From contig JADFQA010000016.1 in the NCBI GenBank assembly GCA_022562055.1, forward strand, positions 1 through 64,000: a stretch of DNA of 64,000 bases, in the 5' to 3' direction. How positions within the stretch are numbered: position 1 is the stretch's first letter; each line of letters starts with the position of its first letter. The notes beneath the pieces were generated by a model that ran no database searches, was not told the DNA's origin, and saw nothing but the letters and a program-made list of their open reading frames with translations. The stretch comes from Acidobacteriota bacterium (GTDB lineage Bacteria > Actinomycetota > Acidimicrobiia > Spongiisociales > UBA5794). Of the stretch, positions 38,311 through 47,571 are shown one piece after another. The position numbers and the translations under genes were made by a program.

Positions 38311-39030
38311 CTAGTCCATTTTGGCCTCGCGGCTTTGCGCGCTGCGGAGCTCATCTCCAGGTGTCCCTCGACGAACTGGTCAACGGTGTCGGGCTCTCGG
38401 TGTGACAGTTCCCTCAGTAGCCATCCCACGCTGGTCTGACTGAAACGTGCCTGGTCCGCAACATTCGCCTCACAAATGCCGAGCAGCATCGAGGTGAAAC
38501 CGTCGAACAGTTCTGGCTCGGTCGGAAGTAGGTAGACAAACGCAACCGCGGCCGCGCGGCGGCGCCAGAGGCGTTCGGCACCCTTCCAAGCGGCAATGGC
38601 TCTGGCACGGTCCTCAATGTCCTCGCCGGCGACAACGAACGGTCCCAGGACTTTCACGCAGTACCAGTCGCAAACGTTCCAGTCGCCGATCGAGCCACTC
38701 GCTAACGGCATCGCAAGTGCGTCGACGCCATCGATCATCACCGAGACCGTGTTCGACGAGCAGCAAAACGCCGGCAATTTTGGCCTCAGCGTTGGACTGA
38801 TCGATGCACGCGTAAGCCACGGACAGATAACGCTCAGCGGTGGCATCCTCTAAGCCGTGTTCGGGAACCAGAGCTTTGACGACGCGCCTTGTATCAGCCA
38901 TCTTCACACCCCGGAAGCCGGCAGTTCCCTTGAGGTATTTGCTCCACCATGTCTTGGTCTTGGGATCTGCGAGCGTTTGCAGTTCGATCGCCAGCTGCTC
39001 GATGAATACCGTTGATACCGAGCGAGTCAT
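38311..39030 (-). pseudogene. AlkD-like DNA alkylation repair gene, frameshifted
   Basis: From ATG 39030 one frame gives IEQLAIELQTLADPKTKTW, GTAGFRGVKM and AEAKIAGVLLLVEHGLGDD; the match then moves to the +1 frame at about 38719-38731 and continues as DALAMPLASGSIGDWNVCDW, KVLGPFVV, RRRAAAVAFVYLL and FSQTSVGWLLRELSHREPD. The second frame then runs into the 3' end of kgd; a further one-base shift would end the protein at REAKMD and TAG 38311, restoring a 240-codon length. Functional AlkD proteins are HEAT-repeat glycosylases for N3/N7-alkylpurines. Product broken as read. Confidence 0.82.
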
Positions 39031-39398
39031 CGAACCAACTCCACCCATCCGAACCGTGTCACCACCGGCCAGCGACAGCGCCCCCGACTGACTACTTTCG
39101 AAGCGGATCGTTGCGCTTTCGGGGTTCCACGATGTCTGTGCCGACAGCCAGACAAGCAAGACCCTCTCACCACGTTCTACGAGGACCACACAGCCCTCGG
39201 AAATGTCAATCGCCCTTCGATCAGCGCGCCATTTCCCGCTCCTCCACCTTGGACAACCGCAAGCGGACCCCACGTTGAATCATCGCCGGGCGCGACCGAG
39301 GTGGTCGTCGACTCGGAAGAGTCGCCTCCACTGCAAGAACTCGCAAGCAGAACGCCTACCTCTACTACCGTAAACACGGATCGCGTCAGCTTCATCAT
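39027..39398 (-). pseudogene. Small lipoprotein gene, frameshifted
   Basis: The first frame starts MMKLTRSVFTVVEVGVLLASSC (lipoprotein-like signal), then a Ser/Thr-rich linker and NGALIEGRLT. Then TTTCCGAGG breaks it near 39213. The neighbouring frame continues the protein pattern as SEGCVVLVERGERVLLVWLSAQTSWNPES and SLAGGDTVRMGGVGS, a sequence type seen in small actinobacterial lipoproteins of unknown function. One lost base (ATT to TT after ACA) explains the switch. The end of the gene meets the AlkD ATG. As read, the product would stop at 73 residues. Confidence 0.7.
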
Positions 39399-39462
39399 TT
39401 TCTCCTGTAAGAAGCCCGAACCTTGTCAGCGCTGTGACGACCAGACCCACCGCAAAGGTTCC

Positions 39463-40300
39463 CTACACGATCACCGCAGACCCGCTGACCCGAATTCCCG
39501 CCTGTGGATCTGAGGAGATCTCGACGGTTATCTGACTGGGAGAACCCATGTCATAACCCTGGTACACCTGAATCTTCGCCGGAACGTCCACAAGGCCGTA
39601 ATGGGCAAGATACCCGCCGAGTGCTGCCGTCGCTGCGCCAGTGGCTGGGTCCTCAACAATGCCACCCGCAGGGAATGGGTTGCGCATATGGAACTCAGTA
39701 TCACCCGAGCGAACCAAGCAGTCGACTGTTGGCCAGTGCTCCCGCTTCATGAGGGACCTCAGCGCGTCGAAGTCGTAATCAAGATCAGCAAACATCGCCG
39801 GTCCTTGAGCTGAATCGTCAAGTGGTTCACGCCGGGCTCGATATCGCGGTCGGAATCGCCGGATCAAGGTCGGTCGTACCGCAACCGAGCGCCGGCAAGG
39901 CTGTGGAAAGCGCCGCGTCCGACCTGTCGCTCCGGCTGGTGCGACCGATGTAAGTGTGGACCCGCACATCCCCATCGTCGCCCAAGGTCCTCTCGACAGA
40001 GATCTCGCCGACGTTGGCACGCAGAAGGTAAGTCCCGGCGCAGAATTGTGTCCTGAGGATGCTGCCGGCCGCAATGGTTGCGTGGCCGCAGAAGTCGACC
40101 TCCATTTGCGGCGCAAAGTATCGAGTGTTCCAGACCATGCGGTCGTCTGTTGGTTCAAGAAACGCGGTCTCGGAGTAACCGACTTCGGCCGCAACCGCCA
40201 TCATCTCGGATGGAGTCCCATGGTCTCCGATGACAACGCCAGCCATGTTCCCTCCCGCCGGGTCGGAGGTGAATGCAGCGACACGGAGCGGGTCAGACAT
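39463..40300 (-). pseudogene. PhzF-family isomerase gene with two frameshifts
   Basis: ATG 40300 starts MSDPLRVAAFTSDPAGGN, then AAEVGYSETAFL and DFCGHATIAAG, the PhzF N-terminal half. Near 39834 the match moves to a second frame (GVNHLTIQLKDR) and near 39797 to a third (AMFADLDYDFDALRSLM, then FHMRNPFPAGGIVEDPATGAATAALGGYL) that runs to the stop at 39463. Both moves fit one lost base each: 838 bases plus 2 is 840, exactly 280 codons, the usual family length. PhzF proteins are isomerases or epimerases of unknown substrate outside phenazine pathways. Confidence 0.88.
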
Positions 40301-40430
40301 AAGGAAACCCCTAGCTACACCCAAACAGCGCAACGACAGAATTATCGTCAAGGGGCTGCAGAAACGGCGATTCGCGGTAGGGTTTTCCCAGGGCGTGCGA
40401 GGTAGGAACCACGACAAGGGGCTTCGTTTG

Positions 40431-42326
40431 ATGGTTTCACTAATTTGGTTTGCGTTTTTCATAGCTCTGATCGCGACGACCGCGACACCAGCCCAAGCAG
40501 CGTCCGACAACGCTGTCGTTCCCGGTGCCACCCGCGTTGACGCCACATTCGTCAACCTCGGCGTGACGTGGACCGTGAGCGGCGACTCAGACCTCGACTC
40601 TGCAATGACACTTCGGTTTCGCGTCAAAGGCACGACGACGTGGAACGATGGTGCCAGAGCAATCCGCGCCTACCCAACGATCATCGTGCAGGGAAGCCCT
40701 CTCAACCTCAACCAGTGGGGCGCGAGCGCGATGTTTCTCACACCGGCCACGACTTATGAGCTCGAGCTGACGCTTACCGACCCGGACGGCGGGTCGCAAA
40801 CCCGCCTCATTGAAGGAACGACCCGCTCAATACCCCAGCCCGCGGCGGCCGCAACGGTGAAATATGTCGTTCCCGGAACCGGGGGCGGCTCCGGCACCGT
40901 AGGCGACCCGTATCGGGGCGTCCAAGCTGCGGCTGGCATCGCCGAACCTGGTGACGTGTTCGAGATAGCCGCCGGCACCTACGAAACGTTCACGATCCAA
41001 CGCTCGGGGACCTCGGCCAATCCGATCGTTTTCCGCGGACCATCCAGCGGGGAGGCAATCATCGAGGGCGCTGGAACCAACCGTGGTGTTGTAACCATCG
41101 GCGATACCGGCGGGCCGTTGAGTTGGATCATCATCGAGAATCTCGCGATCCGCAATGGGCGGTGGGGAATCGATCTTCAGCACACGCAGAACGTCGTCGT
41201 GAGAAACAACAAAATCACCGAAGTTGACTACGGCATTCTCAACCGGCGTGATGCAGCGAACGAACTGAACCAGACGGTGTGCGACAACGTCATCGTTGGC
41301 AGGACATCGTGGCCGGGCTCCGGGATCCCGGGCGAACGCGGCATCGACCTGCGAGGCACAAGCAATGTCGTGTGTTACAACACCGTTCAGAACTTCGGCG
41401 ACTGCGTGTCGGTACAGCCCTTCACTGGTCGGTGCTGGGGCAACGACGTGTATGGCAACGACGTGAGTTTCTGTGTCGACGACGGAATCGAGATCGACTA
41501 CAACGAGGCAAACGCCCGAGTGTGGAACAACCGTGTCACCAACGCACGGATGGGGGTGTCTCTCCAACCGATTGCGGGTGGCCCGGCATATATCTTCAGA
41601 AACCAGTTCTTCAATATCCAGAGCGAACCGATCAAGATGCACAACCAGACGACTGGTTTCATCATTGCGCACAACACGGGCGTGAAGACTGGCAACGGGT
41701 ACGGGGACGTCGGCACCATGTGGCGCAACGCAATCTTGCGCAACAACATATTTCTCGGCACCGAATACGCGTTTGAGTTCGTCACGACACCAGATGAAGG
41801 GTTCCGCGACTTCGACTACAACGGATGGGGAACGACGAGGACCAACCCACCGCTGTTCAAGTGGAACAACGTCCGCTACGACTTTATCGGCGACCTCCCA
41901 AGTGGAGTCGAGGACAACGGTGTCGCCGTCAGCTTTAGCGATCTGACAAACGCGGGTTTGCCAGCGAACTGGAATGTTGCCGCCGGCAGCTATGACCTTC
42001 GACCGGTTGCGAGTTCAGACGTTGTGGATGCCGGGGTGCCGCTGCGCAATCTCAACGACGGCACCACAATCGTCGGAGCACCCGATATGGGTGCCATCGA
42101 GCTTGGCTCGCCGACGCCGACATACGGACCTCGCACGGACACACCTGGTGGACGGTTCATCGACGTTCCGAGCGACAATGTGTTCTTTGGGGACATTGAG
42201 TGGCTCGCAAGCATGGGCATCACCAAAGGCTGCAACCCGCCGACCAACGACCGCTACTGTCCCGGAGCGCTGGTGACACGCGGTCAGATGGCGGCGTTCC
42301 TCAAGCGATCCGTGGCACTCCCGTAG
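40431..42326 (+). CDS. Secreted right-handed beta-helix protein with C-terminal SLH-like segment
   Basis: 631 residues. A signal peptide ends near TATPAQA. After a fibronectin-like stretch (residues about 30-140) a parallel beta-helix begins with VGDPYRGVQAAAGIAEPGDVFEIAAGTYETF and NPIVFRGPSSGEAIIEG, with many N-rich coil turns (VVRNNKITEVDYGI, VVCYNTVQNF, IIAHNTGV). Several Cys pairs lie in the middle. The last about 50 residues (FIDVPSDNVFFGDIEWLASMGITKGC, then VTRGQMAAFLKR) form one S-layer-homology-like unit, suggesting attachment to the cell wall. ATG 40431 is preferred; the frame extends upstream without protein character. Confidence 0.85.
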   Translation: MVSLIWFAFFIALIATTATPAQAASDNAVVPGATRVDATFVNLGVTWTVSGDSDLDSAMTLRFRVKGTTTWNDGARAIRAYPTIIVQGSPLNLNQWGASAMFLTPATTYELELTLTDPDGGSQTRLIEGTTRSIPQPAAAATVKYVVPGTGGGSGTVGDPYRGVQAAAGIAEPGDVFEIAAGTYETFTIQRSGTSANPIVFRGPSSGEAIIEGAGTNRGVVTIGDTGGPLSWIIIENLAIRNGRWGIDLQHTQNVVVRNNKITEVDYGILNRRDAANELNQTVCDNVIVGRTSWPGSGIPGERGIDLRGTSNVVCYNTVQNFGDCVSVQPFTGRCWGNDVYGNDVSFCVDDGIEIDYNEANARVWNNRVTNARMGVSLQPIAGGPAYIFRNQFFNIQSEPIKMHNQTTGFIIAHNTGVKTGNGYGDVGTMWRNAILRNNIFLGTEYAFEFVTTPDEGFRDFDYNGWGTTRTNPPLFKWNNVRYDFIGDLPSGVEDNGVAVSFSDLTNAGLPANWNVAAGSYDLRPVASSDVVDAGVPLRNLNDGTTIVGAPDMGAIELGSPTPTYGPRTDTPGGRFIDVPSDNVFFGDIEWLASMGITKGCNPPTNDRYCPGALVTRGQMAAFLKRSVALP

Positions 42327-42435
42327 AAGCCAACGGAGACTTCTTCCCGACAAGCTATCCCGACACCAAAACTGGCATTCGAAGGCTTGCTAGTGTCGTG
42401 GGTTGCAGCGCCCCCGAGCGGATGGGAGATTCTTC

Positions 42436-43815
42436 ATGGCGCAACTTCGTGGTTTGTTGTCGATCGATGAATTGGCCGATCGGGTCGAGAGCGGCGGCAT
42501 CGACACTGTCATTGTTGCGTTCACCGACCACTACGGCCGAGTCCACGGCAAGCGCTTCGATGCCACGTTTTTCCTTGATGACGTGGCTGGCGTCGGCACG
42601 CACGGGTGCGACTACCTACTCACGGTCGACATGGAGATGGAGCCGGTGCCGGGCTATAAGTACTCGAGTTGGGAACTCGGATACGGTGACTTTCACATGG
42701 TCCCTGATATGTCGACACTTCGAGAGGCCAGTTGGTTGCAGTCGACGGCAATCGTGCTGTGTGACCTGGTCGACGATACGACGCACGACTACGTTCCCGT
42801 CGCCCCGAGGTCGATGCTTCGACGCCAAATCGAAAGACTGAAATCGCTCGGGTTCACTGCAAAAGCTGCATCCGAACTCGAGTATTACCTCTACGAAGAA
42901 TCGTACCGCGACGCCGCCGCGAATGGACACCGCGACCTCACACCGTTGAGTTGGTACAGCGAGGACTACCACCTCATGCAGGGCGCCCGGGAAGAGTTCT
43001 TCAACGGAACGATCCGCCGCCACCTCGCAGCCTCGGGCATCCCCGTCGAGAACTCGAAGGGGGAAACCGGACTCGGTCAGCACGAAATGAACATTCGTTA
43101 CGCCGAGGTTCTCGAAATGGCGGACCGTCACACAATCATGAAATTGCTGATGAAGGACACCGCCGATCAACTCGGCGTGAGCGCCACGTTTATGGCAAAG
43201 CCGCACGCCGACCAGGCCGGATCGAGTTGTCATGTCCACCTCAGTCTCTGGAGCGACGATCAAAACGCGTTCGCCGGTGATACCGAATTCGGACCGATCA
43301 AGTGTTCCGACGCGTTTGAACATTTTCTCGGTGGCTGGATGCAACATGTGGACGCACTGATGCCTCTCCTTGCCCCGACCGTCAATTCGTACAAGCGTTT
43401 CCAGGCGGCGTCGTGGGCGCCGACCCGGATCGCCTGGAGCTACGACAACCGGACGGCTGGTTTTCGCATCGTCGGTTCGGGTCCCAGCCTGCGCATTGAA
43501 TGCCGCATCCCGGGCGCCGACGTCAACCCGTACCTGGTGTACTCGGCCGCACTGGCAGCCGGCATCGACGGTCTCGAGAAACAGACCGAACCGCCCACGA
43601 TCTTTGCGGGCGATGTCTACGCAGCGGAGAACCTCCCCAGAGTGCCCGGGACTTTGACATCGGCGGTTGCGGCCTTTGCCGCGAGCGGTTTTGCTCGCAA
43701 CGCCCTCACCGCCGACGTCCACGACCACTACACGCACTTCTACTCTGACGAGGCAGCGGCGTACGACGCGGCTGTCACCGACTGGGAGCGGACGAGGTAC
43801 TTCGACCGCATCTAA
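42436..43815 (+). CDS. Glutamine synthetase-family ligase (GlnA-like)
   Basis: 459 residues of the GS superfamily. Motifs: KAASELEYYLYEESY with metal ligands, GLGQHEMNIRYAEVLEMADRHT, MAKPHADQAGSSCHVHLSLW and RIAWSYDNRTAGFRIVG with the ATP/ammonia-site arginines. The N terminus (TDHYGRVHGKRFDATFFLDDV) is shortened as in gamma-glutamyl-amine ligases rather than housekeeping GlnA. The next two genes are an SDR and an aldehyde dehydrogenase, so a PuuA-type role on polyamines or other amines is plausible but unproven. ATG 42436 has GGGAGA upstream. Confidence 0.88.
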   Translation: MAQLRGLLSIDELADRVESGGIDTVIVAFTDHYGRVHGKRFDATFFLDDVAGVGTHGCDYLLTVDMEMEPVPGYKYSSWELGYGDFHMVPDMSTLREASWLQSTAIVLCDLVDDTTHDYVPVAPRSMLRRQIERLKSLGFTAKAASELEYYLYEESYRDAAANGHRDLTPLSWYSEDYHLMQGAREEFFNGTIRRHLAASGIPVENSKGETGLGQHEMNIRYAEVLEMADRHTIMKLLMKDTADQLGVSATFMAKPHADQAGSSCHVHLSLWSDDQNAFAGDTEFGPIKCSDAFEHFLGGWMQHVDALMPLLAPTVNSYKRFQAASWAPTRIAWSYDNRTAGFRIVGSGPSLRIECRIPGADVNPYLVYSAALAAGIDGLEKQTEPPTIFAGDVYAAENLPRVPGTLTSAVAAFAASGFARNALTADVHDHYTHFYSDEAAAYDAAVTDWERTRYFDRI

Positions 43816-43876
43816 GCGGCACAGTCGTCGCGCCCGTCTCAACCACTCATCGTCCACCTATGAAACGGATATCAAC

Positions 43877-44653
43877 ATGAGCCGCCTACAAGGAAAAGTC
43901 GCGCTGATAACCGGCGCTGGAAGCGGTATCGGCCGAGAGTCGGCCACGCTATTCGCATCAGAGGGAGCAAAGGTCGTGTGTGTCGACATCGACCAAGAAG
44001 CGGCAACCAAAACGGTCGCTCTCATTGTCGAGGCCGGCGGAGAAGGAGTCTCTGTGAGAGCTGATGTGTCGTCGGCAAAAGATTCCGCCGCGATGGTCAA
44101 CGCGGCCGTCGAAACATTCGGTGGCCTCCACGTAATGTTCAACAACGCCGGCATCATGCACAACGACGACGGCGATGCGCAGACAACATCCGAGGCTATC
44201 TGGGACCTCACGATGAATGTCAATGCAAAAGGTGTCTTCTTTGGCTGCAAGTACGGCATCCCCGCAATCCGAGACTCCGGCGGAGGGTCGATCATCAACA
44301 CCGCATCTTTCGTCGCCAGTCTGGGGGCCGCAACACCTCAGGTTGCCTACACAGCATCGAAGGGAGCAGTCCTGGCGATGACACGTGAGCTCGCCGTTGT
44401 TCACGCGCGACAGGGAGTGAGGATCAACGCACTGAGTCCTGGTCCGCTGCAAACCAAATTGCTGATGGACTTCCTCGACACCGAGGAGAAGAAGCAACGC
44501 AGACTTGTTCATGTGCCGATGGGTCGGTTCGGGCTCGCCGCTGAGATGGCACAGGCCGCCCTCTTTCTAGCATCTGATGACTCGTCATATATGACAGGTG
44601 CCGATTTCCGCGTCGACGGTGGTATCACTGCCGCATACGTAACACCGGAGTGA
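43877..44653 (+). CDS. Short-chain dehydrogenase/reductase
   Basis: 258-residue classical SDR. Cofactor motif TGAGSGIGRESA with VVCVDID, whose Asp after strand 2 favours NAD(H). NNAG follows, then the catalytic Ser in NTASFVASLG and YTASK (Tyr-xxx-Lys). Sequence near the end (DSSYMTGADFRVDGGITAAY) is standard. Substrate unknown. It lies 61 bases after the GS-like gene and 4 bases before the aldehyde dehydrogenase, so the three are likely one transcript. Confidence 0.92.
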   Translation: MSRLQGKVALITGAGSGIGRESATLFASEGAKVVCVDIDQEAATKTVALIVEAGGEGVSVRADVSSAKDSAAMVNAAVETFGGLHVMFNNAGIMHNDDGDAQTTSEAIWDLTMNVNAKGVFFGCKYGIPAIRDSGGGSIINTASFVASLGAATPQVAYTASKGAVLAMTRELAVVHARQGVRINALSPGPLQTKLLMDFLDTEEKKQRRLVHVPMGRFGLAAEMAQAALFLASDDSSYMTGADFRVDGGITAAYVTPE

Positions 44654-44657
44654 CAAC

Positions 44658-46106
44658 ATGACACACACATTTGAAGGCTTGCTGATCGACGGCGAGCGGG
44701 TCAAGAGTTCCTCAAAAGAAACGGTCGAGGTACACGACCCGGCGACGGGCGCAGCAGTGGCCACCGTCGCACGTGGCGACCGCGACGATCTTGCAACCGC
44801 GGTGGCCGTAGCGAAGGATCGCTTCGCATCGGGTCCGTGGCGTAAAATCGCACCCGCCGAAAGAGGTGCCATCCTGGGGCGGATCGCAGACGGGATCACT
44901 GCCAACCGCGACACGTTTGCGGCCGCGGAGTCTCGAAACGCAGGCAAGCCAATCGCCGCTGCCCTCGGAGAAATCGACGCTGCGGCGCGTACGTTCCGCT
45001 TCTATGCGGGAGCCGTCGACAAGTTCCATGGTCAGACAATCCCATCACGGGCCAACGGGACCCTAATGACTTTCCGCGAACCGGTTGGGGTGGTCGGTGT
45101 AATCATCCCGTGGAACTTCCCGCTCCTCATCCTTGCGTGGAAGGTCGCCCCAGCGTTAGCGATGGGCAACACGGTTGTTGCGAAGCCGGCAGGTGTCACG
45201 CCGCTCACAGCATTGATGCTCGGTGACCTCGCGATTGAAGCCGGTGTCCCGCCGGGAGTGTTCAATGTGGTGCCCGGGCCGGGATCATCAGTGGGATCCG
45301 CGCTCGTCACCCACCCAGATGTGCGCAAGATCTCGTTTACAGGGTCGACGGAGGTCGGTGCCGGGGTCATGAGAGACGCCGCCAACGACGTCAAACGGGT
45401 GTCTCTCGAACTCGGAGGCAAGTCAGCGTCCATCGTGTTCGCTGACGCTGACATGGCCGACGCAGTGGAGTCGTCGATTTGGGCTGTGTTTGACAACGCC
45501 GGGCAAGACTGCTGTGCCAGAAGCAGAATCCTTGTCGAGCGATCAGCGTTCGACGACTTCGTAGCAGCCTTCACGGACGCAACCAAACAGATTTCCGTGG
45601 GCGCAACATCCGAGGAATCCACAGACATGGGTCCGCTGATAACCCCGTCTCAGCGGACTTCGGTAGAGGACCACATGCAGAGCGCGGAAGACGAAGGTGC
45701 CGTGCGTGTCTGCGGTGGCGAGCGGCTCGGCGGCGATCTCAGTGGCGGTAACTTTCTCACCCCTGCCGTGTATGTCAACGTGCGACCAGACATGTCGATT
45801 ATGCGCGAGGAAGTGTTCGGGCCGGTTGTCGCAATCATGGCATTCGTCGACGAATCCGACGCCGTTTCGATTGCCAACAATTCGGACTACGGCCTGTCTG
45901 GATCCATATGGACACGCGACGTCGGCCGCGCGTTACGCGTCGCGCGAGCGTTTGACACGGGCATGATTTCGATCAACACAAGCTCAAGCGTCCACATAGA
46001 GGCACCGTTTGGCGGTGTGAAGCACAGCGGCATCGGCCGAGAGCAGGGCATGGTTGCCCTCGACCACTACACCGAGTACAAGTCAGTTTTCATCGCGGAC
46101 AACTGA
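44658..46106 (+). CDS. NAD(P)-dependent aldehyde dehydrogenase
   Basis: 482-residue ALDH superfamily enzyme. Motifs: IIPWNFPLLILAWKVAPALAMGN, FTGSTEVGAGV, LELGGKSASIVFAD (catalytic Glu) and FDNAGQDCCARSRI (catalytic Cys is the first or second of the CC pair), then EEVFGPVVAIM. With the GS-like and SDR genes it fits oxidation of an aminoaldehyde or gamma-glutamyl-aminoaldehyde, as PuuC does, but betaine-aldehyde or other substrates are equally possible. Confidence 0.93.
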   Translation: MTHTFEGLLIDGERVKSSSKETVEVHDPATGAAVATVARGDRDDLATAVAVAKDRFASGPWRKIAPAERGAILGRIADGITANRDTFAAAESRNAGKPIAAALGEIDAAARTFRFYAGAVDKFHGQTIPSRANGTLMTFREPVGVVGVIIPWNFPLLILAWKVAPALAMGNTVVAKPAGVTPLTALMLGDLAIEAGVPPGVFNVVPGPGSSVGSALVTHPDVRKISFTGSTEVGAGVMRDAANDVKRVSLELGGKSASIVFADADMADAVESSIWAVFDNAGQDCCARSRILVERSAFDDFVAAFTDATKQISVGATSEESTDMGPLITPSQRTSVEDHMQSAEDEGAVRVCGGERLGGDLSGGNFLTPAVYVNVRPDMSIMREEVFGPVVAIMAFVDESDAVSIANNSDYGLSGSIWTRDVGRALRVARAFDTGMISINTSSSVHIEAPFGGVKHSGIGREQGMVALDHYTEYKSVFIADN

Positions 46107-46266
46107 CATACGGTCGTTGCAGTCATCCACTTTCTCGCTCCCCGCGACGTAGACCATCAGCCGATAACAGCGGTTGCGAAAGCACGGGTCTCCACACCGG
46201 TGCGGCAAGATTCGCCTGTCTTTTATCCATCGGGGACGTTTTCAGCGCACCACGAGTTCCGTCTAG

Positions 46267-47481
46267 CTAGAGTCCAACTCAGCTCACCCTGAGTACAACG
46301 TCAAAGTGACTTCGTTTGCGTCTTACAACGATGTCTTCGATGCCGCGGTTCTCTCCGCAGACAGCGGGGATTCACCGGCGTTGATCCACTTCTTCGAGGC
46401 TGCCACCCGGCAGGCGCTCGATGCAGTAGACGGCAGCGGCAACCCGCTGTTCAAGTCGGTCACGGAAGCAATTGCAGGTCGTACCGAGATCCTGGGTGAG
46501 CCAATCGTCCTCGACTCCGTTGTAAGCGCTGCACGCGATTACTACACCGTCGACGGATCGTCCTACTCAATGCCTTGGAACACATCCAGCACCGTGTTGA
46601 TGTCCAACATGGACATGCTCAACGCCGCTGGGGTCACCGAGCCGCCAACGACGTGGGCCGAGGTCACCGCCGTGTGCGAGAAGGTCATGGCAATGGCGAA
46701 CGCTCCGAGCGGTTGTATTTCGTGGCCAAACCACTCCTGGTTCGTCGAGCAAAGCCTTGGCCAGCAGGGTGAACTGCTTGCGAACAACGACAACGGCCGT
46801 TCCGATCGTGCGACCGAAGTCTTCCTCGAGTCAGATGGCATGATTGACTACCTCAGTTGGTGGAAGGACCTCCACGCTAAGGGCTACTACACCTACACCG
46901 GCCAACAGCGTGACTGGGGCGGCGTTGATAGCGCATACCTCGCACGTGAACTCGCCATGATGATTGACTCAAGCTCTGACACGGTGATTTCAACAAACGA
47001 AGCCATCGAGCTCGGTTTCGATCTCAAGGTCAGCTTCATGCCACGCAACGAGGCCGTCCCTTACGTCGGTAACCTCATCGGTGGTGCAACCATCTGGATG
47101 CTCGACGGCACGGACACGGTCAAACAAGACGGCGCCTTAGCGTTCATGAACTTCTTCTCGAACCCCGCCAACGCCGCAGCTTGGCACCAGTTGACCGGGT
47201 ATGTCCCGATCACTGAAGATGCTGTGGACCTGCTCAACGAGCAGGGCTGGTATGACGAGGTCCCGAACGCCAAAGTGGCTTCTGACCAACTCGCTGCCGC
47301 ACAGAACACACCAGCATCGCTTGGTGCGTTGATCGGCAACTTCGTGGGAATCCGCGACATCATCACGATTGCGATCGAGGATATCCTCGTGAACGATCTT
47401 GACGTTGCTACCCGTATGGCTCAGGCCAATGAAGAGGCAAACAAGTCGCTCTCCGAATACGAACCGCTGTTCGGCAACTAG
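46267..47481 (+). pseudogene. ABC transporter solute-binding protein lacking its 5' end
   Basis: The frame encodes most of a UgpB-type extracellular sugar-binding protein (MPWNTSSTVLMSNMDMLNAAGV, EVTAVCEKVM, GGATIWMLDGTD, AFMNFFSNPANAAAWHQLTGYVP). Homologous residues (SNSAHPEYNVKVTSFASY) continue upstream of the first start codon (GTG 46306) to about 46270, just after a TAG at 46264. The signal peptide and first strand, roughly 50-70 residues, are absent in all frames upstream. The protein could not be exported as read. It precedes two permease genes in the same direction. Confidence 0.8.
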
Positions 47482-47494
47482 TCGGTTAGCCAAT

Positions 47495-47535
47495 GTTTTG
47501 GGGGTGAGGCGCCGCCTCACCCCCAAAACGTTTTT
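47495..47535 (+). terminator. Strong intrinsic terminator/attenuator between binding-protein and permease genes
   Basis: Perfect 17-bp arms GTTTTGGGGGTGAGGCG (47495-47511) and CGCCTCACCCCCAAAAC (47513-47529) around one C, followed by GTTTTT. The hairpin begins 13 bases after the binding-protein stop. In ABC import operons such hairpins raise the ratio of binding protein to permease transcripts. Confidence 0.85.
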
Positions 47536-47571
47536 ACGGCTCACTGGAAGCTACATGACACCTGACACCCC

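Noticed and set aside
42616-43857. 413-codon antisense frame opposite the glutamine synthetase-like gene
   Set aside because: The plus strand carries clear GS motifs; the antisense product has no recognisable feature.
46107-46266. Possible tRNA or small gene between the aldehyde dehydrogenase and the binding protein
   Set aside because: No cloverleaf, no start with ribosome-binding site, and no signal peptide in any frame.
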